From Candidatus Agrococcus pullicola (lineage in GTDB: Bacteria > Actinomycetota > Actinomycetes > Actinomycetales > Microbacteriaceae), in contig DXDC01000347.1 in NCBI GenBank assembly GCA_019115685.1, positions 1-17,046 on the forward strand: a DNA stretch of 17,046 bases, given 5' to 3'. How positions within the stretch are numbered: the stretch's first letter is position 1; each line of letters opens with the position of its first letter. A model generated the notes under the pieces. It saw only the letters and a program-made list of their open reading frames with translations, was not told the origin of the DNA and ran no database searches. A program made the translations under genes and the position numbers. Of this stretch, positions 1-7,612 are shown piece by piece.

Positions 1-566
1 GCCCGGTCAAGCTGGCGCTCACGGGAGCTGCGGTGACGGCTGGGCTGACGGCGGTGAGCATGTATGTCCTGAACACCGCGAAAACGGCGCTCGACACCTA
101 CCGCTTCTGGTCGGTCGGTTCGCTGACCGGCCGCGACCTCGAGTCGGTCATCTGGGTCGCGCCGCTCATCATCATCGGCGTACTCGTCAGTATTCCGGTC
201 GGGGGCGGGCTGAACCTGCTGGCCATGGGAGAGTCGACCGCCCGTGCGCTCGGCCACTCGGTTCGAGTCACCCAGATCCTCGCTGCCGTGCTGATCGTGG
301 TGCTGTGCGGTTCGGCAACCGCGATCGCGGGGCCCATCGTCTTCGCCGGGCTTGTCGTGCCGCACGTGCTGCGAGCGATCGTCGGCGTCGACTATCGATG
401 GATCATCGCGATCGGCATCCCACTCGGAGCCGCCCTGGTGCTGGCCGCCGACATCGTCGGCCGGGTGCTCGCGCCGGGCGAGGTCGAGGCCGGGCTCGTC
501 ATCGCCTTCATCGGCGCTCCGGTGCTCATCGGCATCGTGCTGCGCAGAACGATGGTGACGCTATGA
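1..566 (+). CDS. Iron-siderophore ABC importer permease, FecCD family (5' end outside window)
   Basis: This is the C-terminal part of a membrane permease that forms half of the channel of a type II ABC importer for ferric siderophores, haem or cobalamin-like ligands. The reading frame is open from base 3 (residues PVKLALTGAAV) and runs to TGA at 564-566, so the gene begins upstream; the internal GTG at 33 is not the true start. About 188 residues are visible, against roughly 330-350 for the family. Hydrophobic helices alternate with short loops, and the FecCD hallmark AGPIVFAGLVVPHVLR lies near the middle, followed by the typical ending PGEVEAGLVIAFIGAPVLI. The next permease starts within its stop codon (ATGA overlap). 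An iron-siderophore role is inferred from the whole operon; the ligand itself is unknown. Confidence 0.93.
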   Translation, partial: PVKLALTGAAVTAGLTAVSMYVLNTAKTALDTYRFWSVGSLTGRDLESVIWVAPLIIIGVLVSIPVGGGLNLLAMGESTARALGHSVRVTQILAAVLIVVLCGSATAIAGPIVFAGLVVPHVLRAIVGVDYRWIIAIGIPLGAALVLAADIVGRVLAPGEVEAGLVIAFIGAPVLIGIVLRRTMVTL

Positions 567-1582
567 CGCTATCGCCGGCCCGGTCAGTGCTGCACGGCAC
601 CAGGAATCGTTCGCTCGTCGTCTGCTCGGCGCTCGCGGCTGCCCTCGTAGCCGTTATGGCCGCGACGATGGTGATCGGCGACTACCCGCTGACGATTCTC
701 GAAGTGCTCGATACGCTCACCGGTGGCGGTTCCGACCGCGACCGGTACGTCGTGTTCAACGTTCGGCTGCCGCGGCTGCTGATGGCAATCGCCTGTGGGG
801 TCGGCCTCGCCATCTCCGGCGCGATCATGCAGTCGCTGCTGCGCAACCCGCTCGCCAGCCCGGAGCTGCTCGGCATCTCGGGCGGCGCATCCGTCGCGGC
901 GGTGGCGGGAACGCTCATCTTCGGCCTCACCGGGCTCGCGCTCGTGGGTGCTGCGTTCGTCGGCGGCAGCGTCATCGCCGGCGTGCTGCTCATCGCGGCC
1001 AGCAGACAGGGAGCGAGTTCGTATCGCATCGTGCTCGCGGGTGTCGGCATCGCGTTCGTATGCATCGCCATCGTCGGGTTCATCATCAAACGGGCGCAGC
1101 TGAATCAGGCGCAGGATGCGCTGCGCTGGATCACGGGCAGTATCGACGCCACTCCGTGGCGCGACGTCTGGGTGCTGCTGGCGGTGCTCGCGATCGCGAT
1201 GCCGCTCGTGTTCGCCGCCTCGCGCATCCTGCCGCAGTTGGAGCTCGGTGAGCAGCGTGCTGCGGGCCTCGGTGTTGCCGTCGGCTCTGCACGCGCGTGG
1301 ATTCTCGTCACAGCGGTCTTCCTCGCGGCATCCGTGACGGCGTTCATCGGGCCCGTCGCGTTCGTGGCGCTTTCCGCTCCTGCAATCGCTCGGGGGATGG
1401 TCGGCCGCGGCTCGGCCGCCATCGCCGCGTCGGCGCTCGTCGGCGCCGTCATCATGCCGCTCTCCGACCTTGCGGCGCAGTACGCGCTGGGGAAGTCCGT
1501 TCCCGTCGGCATTGTCACCGGCATGGTGGGCGCCGTCTATCTGCTGTGGCTGCTGGCCAGACCGAAAGGACAACGCACGTGA
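563..1582 (+). CDS. Iron-siderophore ABC importer permease, FecCD family (second subunit)
   Basis: This is the second transmembrane subunit of the importer, 339 residues, the usual FecCD length. I chose ATG 563 because it overlaps the preceding stop by four bases; the open frame extends further upstream but only inside the first permease. Visible family signatures are VRLPRLLMAIACGVGLAISG (about residues 73-92), the loop QSLLRNPLASPELLGISGGA just after it, and IGPVAFVALSAPAIAR near residue 265. The C-terminus reads SVPVGIVTGMVGAVYLLWLL, the FepG-like ending of the family. Multiple membrane helices are evident. It should pair with the first permease as a heterodimer and be driven by the ATPase encoded next, whose GTG start overlaps this stop (GTGA). 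Confidence 0.95.
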   Translation: MTLSPARSVLHGTRNRSLVVCSALAAALVAVMAATMVIGDYPLTILEVLDTLTGGGSDRDRYVVFNVRLPRLLMAIACGVGLAISGAIMQSLLRNPLASPELLGISGGASVAAVAGTLIFGLTGLALVGAAFVGGSVIAGVLLIAASRQGASSYRIVLAGVGIAFVCIAIVGFIIKRAQLNQAQDALRWITGSIDATPWRDVWVLLAVLAIAMPLVFAASRILPQLELGEQRAAGLGVAVGSARAWILVTAVFLAASVTAFIGPVAFVALSAPAIARGMVGRGSAAIAASALVGAVIMPLSDLAAQYALGKSVPVGIVTGMVGAVYLLWLLARPKGQRT

Positions 1583-2385
1583 CCGATGTTCCCGTTCTCA
1601 GCGCAAGCGGGCTCACGACTGGCTATCCGGGTGTGAAGATCTCCGAGGGGCTCGACCTCACGATTCGTCCCGGCTCGTTCACCGCGCTCGTAGGGGCGAA
1701 CGGCTCGGGGAAGTCGACGCTGATGTCGACGCTCGCGCGCATCCTGAACCCTCTCGACGGTACGGTGCTCCTCGACGGCGAGGATGCGCGCGCACTGCCG
1801 CGCAAGGCCTTCGCCCGGGTCGTGGGGATGCTGCCCCAGCATCCGTCCGCTCCCGAGGGCTTGACGGTCGCGGAGCTCGTGGCTCGCGGCAGATACCCCC
1901 ACCGCGGCCTGTTCGGCAGTTTTTCGGACAGTGACGCGCACGCTGTGGATTCGGCGCTGGCGGCGACGAATCTCGTCGAGCTCGCGGCACGCCCGGTCGG
2001 GGAGCTTTCCGGAGGGCAGCGGCAGCGCGTCTGGATCGCGATGGCGCTCGCGCAGACGCCGCGCATCCTGATGCTCGACGAGCCGACGAGCTTCCTCGAT
2101 CTCGCGCATCAGCTCGAGGTGCTCGATCTCCTGGCAGCCCAGCGCCTCGAACGAGGCGCGACGGTTGTGACCGTGCTGCACGATCTGAACCTAGCCGCTC
2201 GCTTCGCAGACACGCTCGTCGTGATGCGGCAGGGCGGCATCCTCGCGGAGGGCCCGCCGGCAGATGTGCTCACTGCTGAAGTGCTACTGGAGGCGTTCGA
2301 GCTCGATGCGATCGTGATCGACGACCCGCTCACAGGAACACCCATGGTCGTGCCGAAACCGGGCACGGAGTCCAAAGCTTCATAA
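1579..2385 (+). CDS. Iron-siderophore ABC importer ATP-binding protein (FecE/FepC type)
   Basis: This is the cytoplasmic ATPase of the importer, 268 residues. Visible motifs are Walker A GANGSGKST (39-47), a Q-loop glutamine at 87 in MLPQHPSAPEGLTV, the signature LSGGQRQR (143-150), Walker B ILMLDE (163-168) with the D-loop SFLD, and the switch histidine in VLHDLNLAARFAD (His201). The VLHDLN form and the GRYPHRGLFG segment are typical of FecE/FepC/BtuD-type importers rather than exporters. I start it at GTG 1579, four bases inside the upstream permease gene; the open frame continues upstream only as an overlap. The C-terminal 25 residues look like the usual variable tail. It is co-transcribed with the two permeases. 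Confidence 0.95.
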   Translation: MTDVPVLSASGLTTGYPGVKISEGLDLTIRPGSFTALVGANGSGKSTLMSTLARILNPLDGTVLLDGEDARALPRKAFARVVGMLPQHPSAPEGLTVAELVARGRYPHRGLFGSFSDSDAHAVDSALAATNLVELAARPVGELSGGQRQRVWIAMALAQTPRILMLDEPTSFLDLAHQLEVLDLLAAQRLERGATVVTVLHDLNLAARFADTLVVMRQGGILAEGPPADVLTAEVLLEAFELDAIVIDDPLTGTPMVVPKPGTESKAS

Positions 2386-2407
2386 CAAAGGAAAGGAGAC
2401 TCCAGCG

Positions 2408-3442
2408 ATGCTGAAGTCGAAAAGGATAGGCGCTGTCGTCGCCGCGTTCGCAGCGAGCGCGCTCACGCTCACAGGATGCGCGAGCGGCGATGGCGACACG
2501 GTCCGGGACGGCGGGAATGACGATACGGTGTCGGAAGGCGCGTTCCCCGTCACAATCGAGCACGCCTTCGGCGAGACGACGATCGAGGAAGCTCCCAGCG
2601 GTGTCATCACGTGGGGCTGGGGAGCGGCGGACGCGGCTGTCGCCCTCGACACCGTGCCCGTGGCGATGCCGACACAGCCCTACGGCGGCGACGAAGAGGG
2701 CGTGCTGCCCTGGATCTCAGATCGTCTCGAGGAGCTCGGTGCCGAGACGCCGACGATGCTGGATTCGTCGACCGGGGAGGTACCGATCGAGCAGGTCGCA
2801 TCGCTCGATGCCGAGGTCTTCCTCGCCCCGTACTCGGGCATAACGCAGGAGGAGTACGACCAGCTGACCGAGATGGGTCTCAAGGTCATCGCCTATCCGG
2901 AAGAGGCTTGGGCGATGCCGTGGCGCGAAGTCATCGCGATCGTCGGTGAGGCGCTCGGAAAGACGGAGCAGGTCGACGAGCTGCTGACCGGCATCGACGA
3001 TCTCATCGCGGCCGAAGCGGAAGCGCATCCCGAGTTCGAGGGCGTCACGATCATCAGCGCACTCGAGTCGAGCGACACGTTCTTCGTGTATTCGGATGCG
3101 GATGCCCGCGCCGAGTTCTCCTACGACCTCGGCTTCGTCTCGGCCCCGGCTCTCACCGACCTGAACACGGGCGAATCGCCGTTCTACAGCACGATCGCGA
3201 CGGAAGAGCTCGACAGCGTCGAGAGCGATGTGCTCGTGCTCTACGCCGACACGCAGGAGCAGATGGATGCTTTCCTGGCATCCGATCAGGGGCAGCTGCT
3301 GCCGCAGAACGAGGCGGGTACGATCGCGCAGATCGTCGGCGTCGAGAACGTCGCCGCTGTCTCGCCGCCGACCGCGCTGTCGATGGAGTGGGGCCTCGAC
3401 AACTACATCGACGCGCTCACCGGCGCCGTCTCGAACCTCTAA
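2408..3442 (+). CDS. Iron-siderophore ABC importer substrate-binding lipoprotein
   Basis: This is a 344-residue extracytoplasmic binding protein anchored to the membrane as a lipoprotein. It begins MLKSKR, a hydrophobic stretch follows, and a lipobox LTGC places the lipidated cysteine at residue 24; an acidic, Gly/Asp-rich linker comes next. The body has the layout of the periplasmic-binding-protein-2 (FepB/FhuD-like) fold: VTIEHAFGETTIEEAPSGVI near the N-terminus, then EVPIEQVASLDAEVFLAPY, a long connecting helix region, and ENVAAVSPPTALSMEWG near the end. The start is well supported by AAAGGAGA about nine bases upstream. It is the last gene of the importer operon. Ferric siderophore is the likely ligand class by family; the exact ligand is not predictable. 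Confidence 0.93.
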   Translation: MLKSKRIGAVVAAFAASALTLTGCASGDGDTVRDGGNDDTVSEGAFPVTIEHAFGETTIEEAPSGVITWGWGAADAAVALDTVPVAMPTQPYGGDEEGVLPWISDRLEELGAETPTMLDSSTGEVPIEQVASLDAEVFLAPYSGITQEEYDQLTEMGLKVIAYPEEAWAMPWREVIAIVGEALGKTEQVDELLTGIDDLIAAEAEAHPEFEGVTIISALESSDTFFVYSDADARAEFSYDLGFVSAPALTDLNTGESPFYSTIATEELDSVESDVLVLYADTQEQMDAFLASDQGQLLPQNEAGTIAQIVGVENVAAVSPPTALSMEWGLDNYIDALTGAVSNL

Positions 3443-3456
3443 GGAGTCCTTAGAGG
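3436..3456. terminator. Hairpin shared by two convergent genes
   Basis: Perfect inverted repeat: CCTCTAAGG, loop AGT, CCTTAGAGG, a 9-bp stem. The TAA of the binding-protein gene (3440-3442) lies in the left arm, and the TAA of the minus-strand amidohydrolase gene (complement of 3450-3452) lies in the right arm. A symmetric hairpin at a convergent junction suggests a bidirectional terminator. There is no T-run on either side, so intrinsic termination would be of the actinobacterial U-poor type. Confidence 0.6.
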
Positions 3457-4922
3457 GCCGAGTGCGTGACCCGGCCGGCGAGCATCGTCAGCGCAACCGG
3501 CATTGCCCGCAGCGTTGCAGCGTCGGCCGAGGTCACGTCTGCGTCGATCGCGACCAGGTCGGCGGGTTGTCCGGGCTCGATCGTCGTGCGCACCGATGCG
3601 CGGATGGCCGAGTCGAGGTCGATCGCCTCCTCCGGGTGCCACGGAGCCAGTCCGTCCTTGGTCCGTGTGACGGCTGCCGCGATCGTGACCCACGGGTCAA
3701 GCGGTGCGACCGGGGCATCCGATCCCATGGCGAGTGTTCCTCCGGCGTCGAGAATCGACTGCAGGAGGAAGGCACGGTCTGTCCGCCCCTGCCAGTGGTG
3801 ATCGGTGATGTCGCGATCGTCGAGGGCGTGCTCGGGTTGTACGCTTGCGACGACGCCGAGGGCACCGAGCCGGTCGACGTCCGTGCGCGTGAGCAGCTGC
3901 GCATGTTCTATACGACCCGGGATGCCCAGCTCTTCGAACGCGTCGAGCGCGTGCGTATTCGCGTGGTCGCCGATGGCGTGCACCGCCGCATCGAAGCCGT
4001 TCCTCCGGCCGCGCTGCAGCAGCGCGCGGAGCTCGTGCGGTGGAATGGCCAGGAGCCCGCGTGACCCCGGTTGCCCCTCCATGCCCGGATACTCGTCGAA
4101 GCAGTACGCCGTGCGCGTGCCGAGCGAACCGTCGGTCATGATCTTCAGCGGCCCGACGGTCAGGAGCTCGTGCAGCGCGGCGCCCGTTCGGAGACCCGCG
4201 GTGACCGCCCGTTCCAAGTCGTGCGGGTAGACGCCGAACTCGACGCGCTGCGTATCGAACCCTCCGCGCAGGCGACGCAGCCAGGGGTCGGCGTTCCATG
4301 CGATCTCCAGGTCGACGATGCCGACAACGCCGCGGCGTGCAGCCGCTCGGCCGGCCTCGGCAACCCAGTCGTCCAGCACGCTCTCGGGCAGATCGTTGAC
4401 CCGCTGCTCGATCGCAAAGGCCGGCTCTTCGCGCAGTAGACCGGTCGCGTCCGTCGTGATCCCGAAGCGCTCGCTGGCGGCGGTATTCAGCCACACGGAA
4501 TGCAAGTCGGCGCTCACAACAACGATCGGAACACCACCGCCCGCTTCATCGAGCAGCTCGATGGACGGTGCGTCGGGCCACAGACCGTCTCGGAAACCCG
4601 TGCCGACGAACGGCATGGGGCGGCCATCCCGCGCGGGCGGGAGCACGGGGGAAGCGGCCAGCGCTGCGGCGATCGTATCGGCGGCTTCGCGTGCGCTGCG
4701 CGCGTGGAACGTGCTGGGTCGTCTGGAGTGCAGCGACCACTGCGTCATGTGCACGTGGTTGTCCCAGAGCCCCGGCAGCAGTGCGCGGCCGTCAAGCTGG
4801 ATCTCGGTGTTCGCGGACTCGTTCACGCTGCCCACGGTGACGATCTTCCCGGCTCGGATGAGGACGTCGACGACGTCGTTGCCCACTCGTGCATCCCGCA
4901 GCGTCACATCGTCGCCGGTCAC
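3450..4922 (-). CDS. Amidohydrolase family protein, YtcJ-like (amidohydrolase_3)
   Basis: This is a predicted metal-dependent hydrolase of 490 residues, a normal length for YtcJ-like members of the amidohydrolase superfamily, which act on amide, formamide or imine-like bonds. Visible motifs are the N-terminal beta domain ending LLPGLWDNHVHM with metal ligands His56 and His58, the strand VGPLKIMTDGSLGTRTAYC carrying the conserved lysine, HAIGDHANTHALDAFE, RIEHAQLL, and the catalytic-aspartate segment AMGSDAPVAPLDPW. The C-terminus returns to the beta domain (GQPADLVAIDADV). The start is GTG at 4922, which overlaps the stop of the PaiB-like gene (GTGA), so translation is probably coupled. No signal peptide is seen, so it is cytoplasmic. 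Substrate is unknown; annotations such as N-substituted formamide deformylase would be over-precise. Confidence 0.92.
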   Translation of the reverse strand: MTGDDVTLRDARVGNDVVDVLIRAGKIVTVGSVNESANTEIQLDGRALLPGLWDNHVHMTQWSLHSRRPSTFHARSAREAADTIAAALAASPVLPPARDGRPMPFVGTGFRDGLWPDAPSIELLDEAGGGVPIVVVSADLHSVWLNTAASERFGITTDATGLLREEPAFAIEQRVNDLPESVLDDWVAEAGRAAARRGVVGIVDLEIAWNADPWLRRLRGGFDTQRVEFGVYPHDLERAVTAGLRTGAALHELLTVGPLKIMTDGSLGTRTAYCFDEYPGMEGQPGSRGLLAIPPHELRALLQRGRRNGFDAAVHAIGDHANTHALDAFEELGIPGRIEHAQLLTRTDVDRLGALGVVASVQPEHALDDRDITDHHWQGRTDRAFLLQSILDAGGTLAMGSDAPVAPLDPWVTIAAAVTRTKDGLAPWHPEEAIDLDSAIRASVRTTIEPGQPADLVAIDADVTSADAATLRAMPVALTMLAGRVTHSAL

Positions 4923-5533
4923 CGCTCGTGCTCCCTGCGCATCTCGTCCGCGAGGTGCGGCTGGCGCCAGGGCCCATCGCCGTCGAGATGATCGATGACC
5001 CGGTCGATGATGTCATCGGACTTGTTCTGACTCAGTTTCGCGCGTGCTTCGAACCGGTCGACGACCATCCTGAAGCCTGCCGTGCCGGAGAAGATCTTGC
5101 GGCCGTAGTCGGCGTTGTCCTCGAGCAGTTGGGGATGAGGCGATTCGTTCTCGAAGTGGGCGACCAGATTCGACAGCGCCTCCCAGTTCTCCTCATCGGT
5201 CAGGATCTCCGGTGTCCCGTAGAGGTGGGCGGTCACGTGATTCCAGGTCGGCACTGCCTGATCGACTTCGTACCAGCCCGGTGAGACGTACCCGTGCGGG
5301 CCCTGCACGATGATCATGACTTCGTGCTCGCCGAGCTCGAGATCCCGATCATCCGGCTTCCCGACGTGGCTGACGATACTGAAGTCTTCGCGATCCTCTT
5401 CCACCATGATCGGGTAGTGCGAGGCCACGAGACCCTGCTTCGTGTTGGACACGATCGTTGCCCAGGGATGCTCGCGGATCAGCCGTTTGACGGCTTCCGG
5501 ATCCCGCACGGTGAAGTGAGGTGTTCGACGCAT
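4919..5533 (-). CDS. FMN-binding split-barrel protein, PaiB family
   Basis: This is a 204-residue member of the PaiB family (FMN-binding negative transcriptional regulator in family names), close to the usual length. Diagnostic segments are HFTVRDPEAVKRLIREHPWA at the N-terminus, TIVSNTKQGLVASHYPIMV, SHVGKPDDR, QGPHGYVSPGWY, and VPTWNHVTAHLYG. I start it at ATG 5533 because that gives the family's normal N-terminus; the open frame upstream is only overlap with the permease gene. It lies eight bases after the permease stop and overlaps the amidohydrolase start by four bases. In Bacillus, PaiB is linked to regulation of degradative enzymes and sporulation. Here a cofactor-binding, redox or regulatory role within the operon is inferred, not shown. 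No helix-turn-helix is visible. Confidence 0.9.
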   Translation of the reverse strand: MRRTPHFTVRDPEAVKRLIREHPWATIVSNTKQGLVASHYPIMVEEDREDFSIVSHVGKPDDRDLELGEHEVMIIVQGPHGYVSPGWYEVDQAVPTWNHVTAHLYGTPEILTDEENWEALSNLVAHFENESPHPQLLEDNADYGRKIFSGTAGFRMVVDRFEARAKLSQNKSDDIIDRVIDHLDGDGPWRQPHLADEMRREHER

Positions 5534-5541
5534 GGCAACAG

Positions 5542-6648
5542 CTAAGCAGACGGGCGCAGCGCCTCCCGCCATTTCATCGCCTTGCCCGTGCGCAGCAACG
5601 AATTTTCGTACACTCGTGCTGAGAAGAAGATCAGCAGCGCCGTCGTGACGAACATGATCGCGAGCGACAGCAGCGGCTCCCACCACTCGGTCGATCCGAG
5701 GAACAGTCGGACCGGCACGGCAACGGGCGCCGAGAACGGGATGTACGACATGATCTGCAGCGCCAACGGGTTGTTGAAGAAGATGATGATGGCGATGTAC
5801 GGCAGCATGATCAGCCAGGTGATGGGCTGGGTCGTGGCGGGGATGTCCTCCGTGCGGGAGACCAGGGCTGCGCCGGCAGCGTAGAGCGCGGAGATCATGA
5901 CGAAGCCGAGGGCGAAGAGCACGATGAACCACAGGATAGGTTCTGCGAGGCCGTCGAGCACGATCGAGTTGCCGCCTATCGCTGCCCCGAGTATTGCCGC
6001 CAACCCGATCGCGGCCACCTGAGCGATGGCGATGACCGCCGACCCCAGCACCTTTCCGGTCAGCAGCGCGCGAGCCGGCACGCTTGCCAGCAGCATCTCG
6101 ACGATACGGGTCTGCTTCTCCTCGACCACGCTGTTTGCGGTGTGACTGCCGAAGGTGAGCGCCGAGGAGAACCAGACGACGCCGAAACCGATAGCGATAA
6201 ACATCGCGAGGAACGGGTTGGGGGCGTTCTCGTCGAGCAGTTCGACTTCTGGCGAAACCGACAGCAGCTCGACGAGCGTCGTCGACACCTCACGGTCGCT
6301 GATGACGAGCAGACCGGTTGGGTTGTCGCCCGTCACGAGCGCGTTGTCGGCCTGACCGTTTGCGACGGCTTCGCGGGCTGCGGCCTCATCCGCCACCTCC
6401 ACGAGTTCGTACCCTTCGAGCGCTTCCGCCACCTCGGTCGTCTCGGGCGTGACGGCGAGCGAACCGGGGCCGCCGAACAGGTCGCCGATTCTCGGCATCA
6501 GCACGACCGCGGCGACGATGAAGATCAGCATGATGATGGTCGAGATGATGAACGACTTCGACCGCAACCGTACGGTGATCTCGCGCTGCGCGACGATCCC
6601 GGACGCGCTCCAAAAGTCGATCTGGCTGTTCTGTGAGCTGGCATTCAT
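5542..6648 (-). CDS. ABC-2 type transporter permease, NatB/YhaP-like
   Basis: This is the membrane subunit of an ABC exporter, 368 residues. One helix lies at about residues 31-52, followed by an extracytoplasmic domain of roughly 90 residues (GDLFGGPGSLAVTPE to NAPNP). A cluster of about five further helices follows between 145 and 345. The cytoplasmic segment SVVEEKQTRIVEMLLASVPA (173-192) plus RALLTGKVLG is the signature of the ABC2_membrane_3 / NatB group, which expels sodium, peptides or toxic compounds. The ATG at 6648 is preceded by a strong GGAGGT and overlaps the stop of the ATPase gene (ATGA), so the open frame further upstream is not used. The PaiB-like gene begins eight bases after its TAG. 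Substrate is unknown. Confidence 0.92.
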   Translation of the reverse strand: MNASSQNSQIDFWSASGIVAQREITVRLRSKSFIISTIIMLIFIVAAVVLMPRIGDLFGGPGSLAVTPETTEVAEALEGYELVEVADEAAAREAVANGQADNALVTGDNPTGLLVISDREVSTTLVELLSVSPEVELLDENAPNPFLAMFIAIGFGVVWFSSALTFGSHTANSVVEEKQTRIVEMLLASVPARALLTGKVLGSAVIAIAQVAAIGLAAILGAAIGGNSIVLDGLAEPILWFIVLFALGFVMISALYAAGAALVSRTEDIPATTQPITWLIMLPYIAIIIFFNNPLALQIMSYIPFSAPVAVPVRLFLGSTEWWEPLLSLAIMFVTTALLIFFSARVYENSLLRTGKAMKWREALRPSA

Positions 6649-7529
6649 CGGATTACCTCCTGGAAGATCTCCGTCAGCGGCGGGCGGTAGGGAGCGAACG
6701 ATCGAACCCGCCCGCGGGACATCGCCTCTTGCAGTACCGTGTCCGCGGCATCCGCGTCCGGGGCGTGGAAGCGGACGAAGCCGCCGTCGAACTCGATGAC
6801 GTCGATGCCGGGGATACTGCGCACCCAGCCCGTGTCGGCATCCGTCTCGAGATTCCACGCGGGTGACGTGTTGGCCGCACGGATTTCCTCACGGCTGCCT
6901 GCGGCGCGGATCTCGCCGTCGGCGATGATGACGAGTTCGTCGCAGAGTCGCTCGACGACATCGAGCTGATGCGAGGAGAACAGTACGGGCGCGCCCGTAT
7001 CTGCGACGTCGCGGAGCACTTCCAGGGTGTTCTCGACGGCCATGGGGTCGAGCCCTGAGAACGGCTCGTCGAGTACGAGCGCGTGCGGTTCGTGTGTGAG
7101 GGCTGCGGCGATCTGCGCGCGCTGCTGGTTGCCGAGTGAGAGCGATTGGAGGTCGTCCTTCATGCGTTCGCCGAGGCCGAGACGCTCGAGGAGTTCTGTC
7201 GCGCGCTCGGTTGCGCGCTGCTTGCTGACGCCGTGCAGTCGAGCGAGGTAGACGATCTGCTCGAGCACGGGCATCTTGGGGTAGAGGCCGCGTTCTTCCG
7301 GCATGTAGCCGATGCCTGCGCGGTAGTGGGCACTCATGGGTTCGCCATCGACCGTGACGCGACCGGAGCTCGGCTCCAGGACACCCAGCAGGATGCGCAT
7401 GGTCGTGGTCTTGCCGGCGCCGTTACCGCCGACGAAGCCGGTCATGAGGCCTGGGCTGATGGTGAAGTCGACGTCGCGCAGCACCTGCGTGCTGCCGAAC
7501 GACCTGTTCACCTGCTCGATGTGGATCAT
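6645..7529 (-). CDS. ABC transporter ATP-binding protein, NatA/YhaQ-like
   Basis: This is the ATPase partner of the adjacent NatB-like permease, 294 residues. Motifs: Walker A GGNGAGKT (34-41), MPEERGLYPKM after the Q-loop region (about 76-86), signature LSLGNQQR (130-137), Walker B ALVLDEPFSGLD (150-161) and the switch His187 in FSSHQLDVVE. SLGNQQ in place of SGGQ is the normal form in the NatA branch of exporters. A C-terminal accessory domain (about 220-294, ending PPLTEIFQEVIR) is also typical. The start is ATG 7529. No Shine-Dalgarno precedes it; instead TACGCT sits six bases upstream, which suggests a leaderless mRNA. It is the first gene of the coupled four-gene unit. Confidence 0.94.
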   Translation of the reverse strand: MIHIEQVNRSFGSTQVLRDVDFTISPGLMTGFVGGNGAGKTTTMRILLGVLEPSSGRVTVDGEPMSAHYRAGIGYMPEERGLYPKMPVLEQIVYLARLHGVSKQRATERATELLERLGLGERMKDDLQSLSLGNQQRAQIAAALTHEPHALVLDEPFSGLDPMAVENTLEVLRDVADTGAPVLFSSHQLDVVERLCDELVIIADGEIRAAGSREEIRAANTSPAWNLETDADTGWVRSIPGIDVIEFDGGFVRFHAPDADAADTVLQEAMSRGRVRSFAPYRPPLTEIFQEVIR

Positions 7530-7557
7530 AGTTTGAGCGTATGGCCCACCGGTGGCC
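7530..7557 (-). promoter_or_regulatory. Candidate leaderless promoter with palindromic operator upstream of the NatA-like gene
   Basis: On the minus strand CATACGCT gives a -10-like TACGCT (7541-7536) exactly six bases before the ATG at 7529, so transcription could begin at the start codon. Just upstream lies the perfect 10-bp palindrome CCACCGGTGG (7546-7555), extended by imperfect GGC/GCC flanks (7543-7557), in the space between -10 and -35. No good -35 hexamer is visible, as expected for an activator-dependent or regulated promoter. Confidence 0.4.
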
Positions 7558-7570
7558 TGGATCTTCCCCC

Positions 7571-7598
7571 GAGCGGCGGAGATTCTTACTTCCGCCTC
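7571..7598 (-). terminator. Weak hairpin downstream of the lipoprotein gene
   Basis: GAGCGGCGGA and TCCGCCTC can pair over GGCGGA/TCCGCC, plus three more pairs beyond a two-base bulge, around a 10-base loop. It lies about 15 bases past the lipoprotein stop. There is no clear T-run, so this is only a possible terminator or mRNA 3' structure. Confidence 0.25.
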
Positions 7599-7612
7599 GC
7601 GGTGGATGCAGT

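Noticed and set aside
584..1573. Long minus-strand open frame (329 codons) opposite the FecCD permease gene
   Set aside because: Antisense shadow of a GC-rich gene; product is Arg/Asp/His/Glu-rich low-complexity text with no domain, and the plus-strand permease is unambiguous.
1..3442. DtxR/Fur-type iron box within the importer operon
   Set aside because: No palindrome of that type was seen inside the window; any such box would lie upstream of the first permease, outside the window.
3228..4064. Plus-strand open frame (278 codons) across the convergent junction
   Set aside because: Runs through the end of the binding-protein gene and antisense to the amidohydrolase; both true genes have clear motifs, and this product is an Arg/Ser-rich shadow.
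5534..5932. N-terminal extension of the PaiB-like protein
   Set aside because: Covers the C-terminal part of the permease gene in a different frame; PaiB proteins start near the HFTVRD-type motif, which matches ATG 5533.
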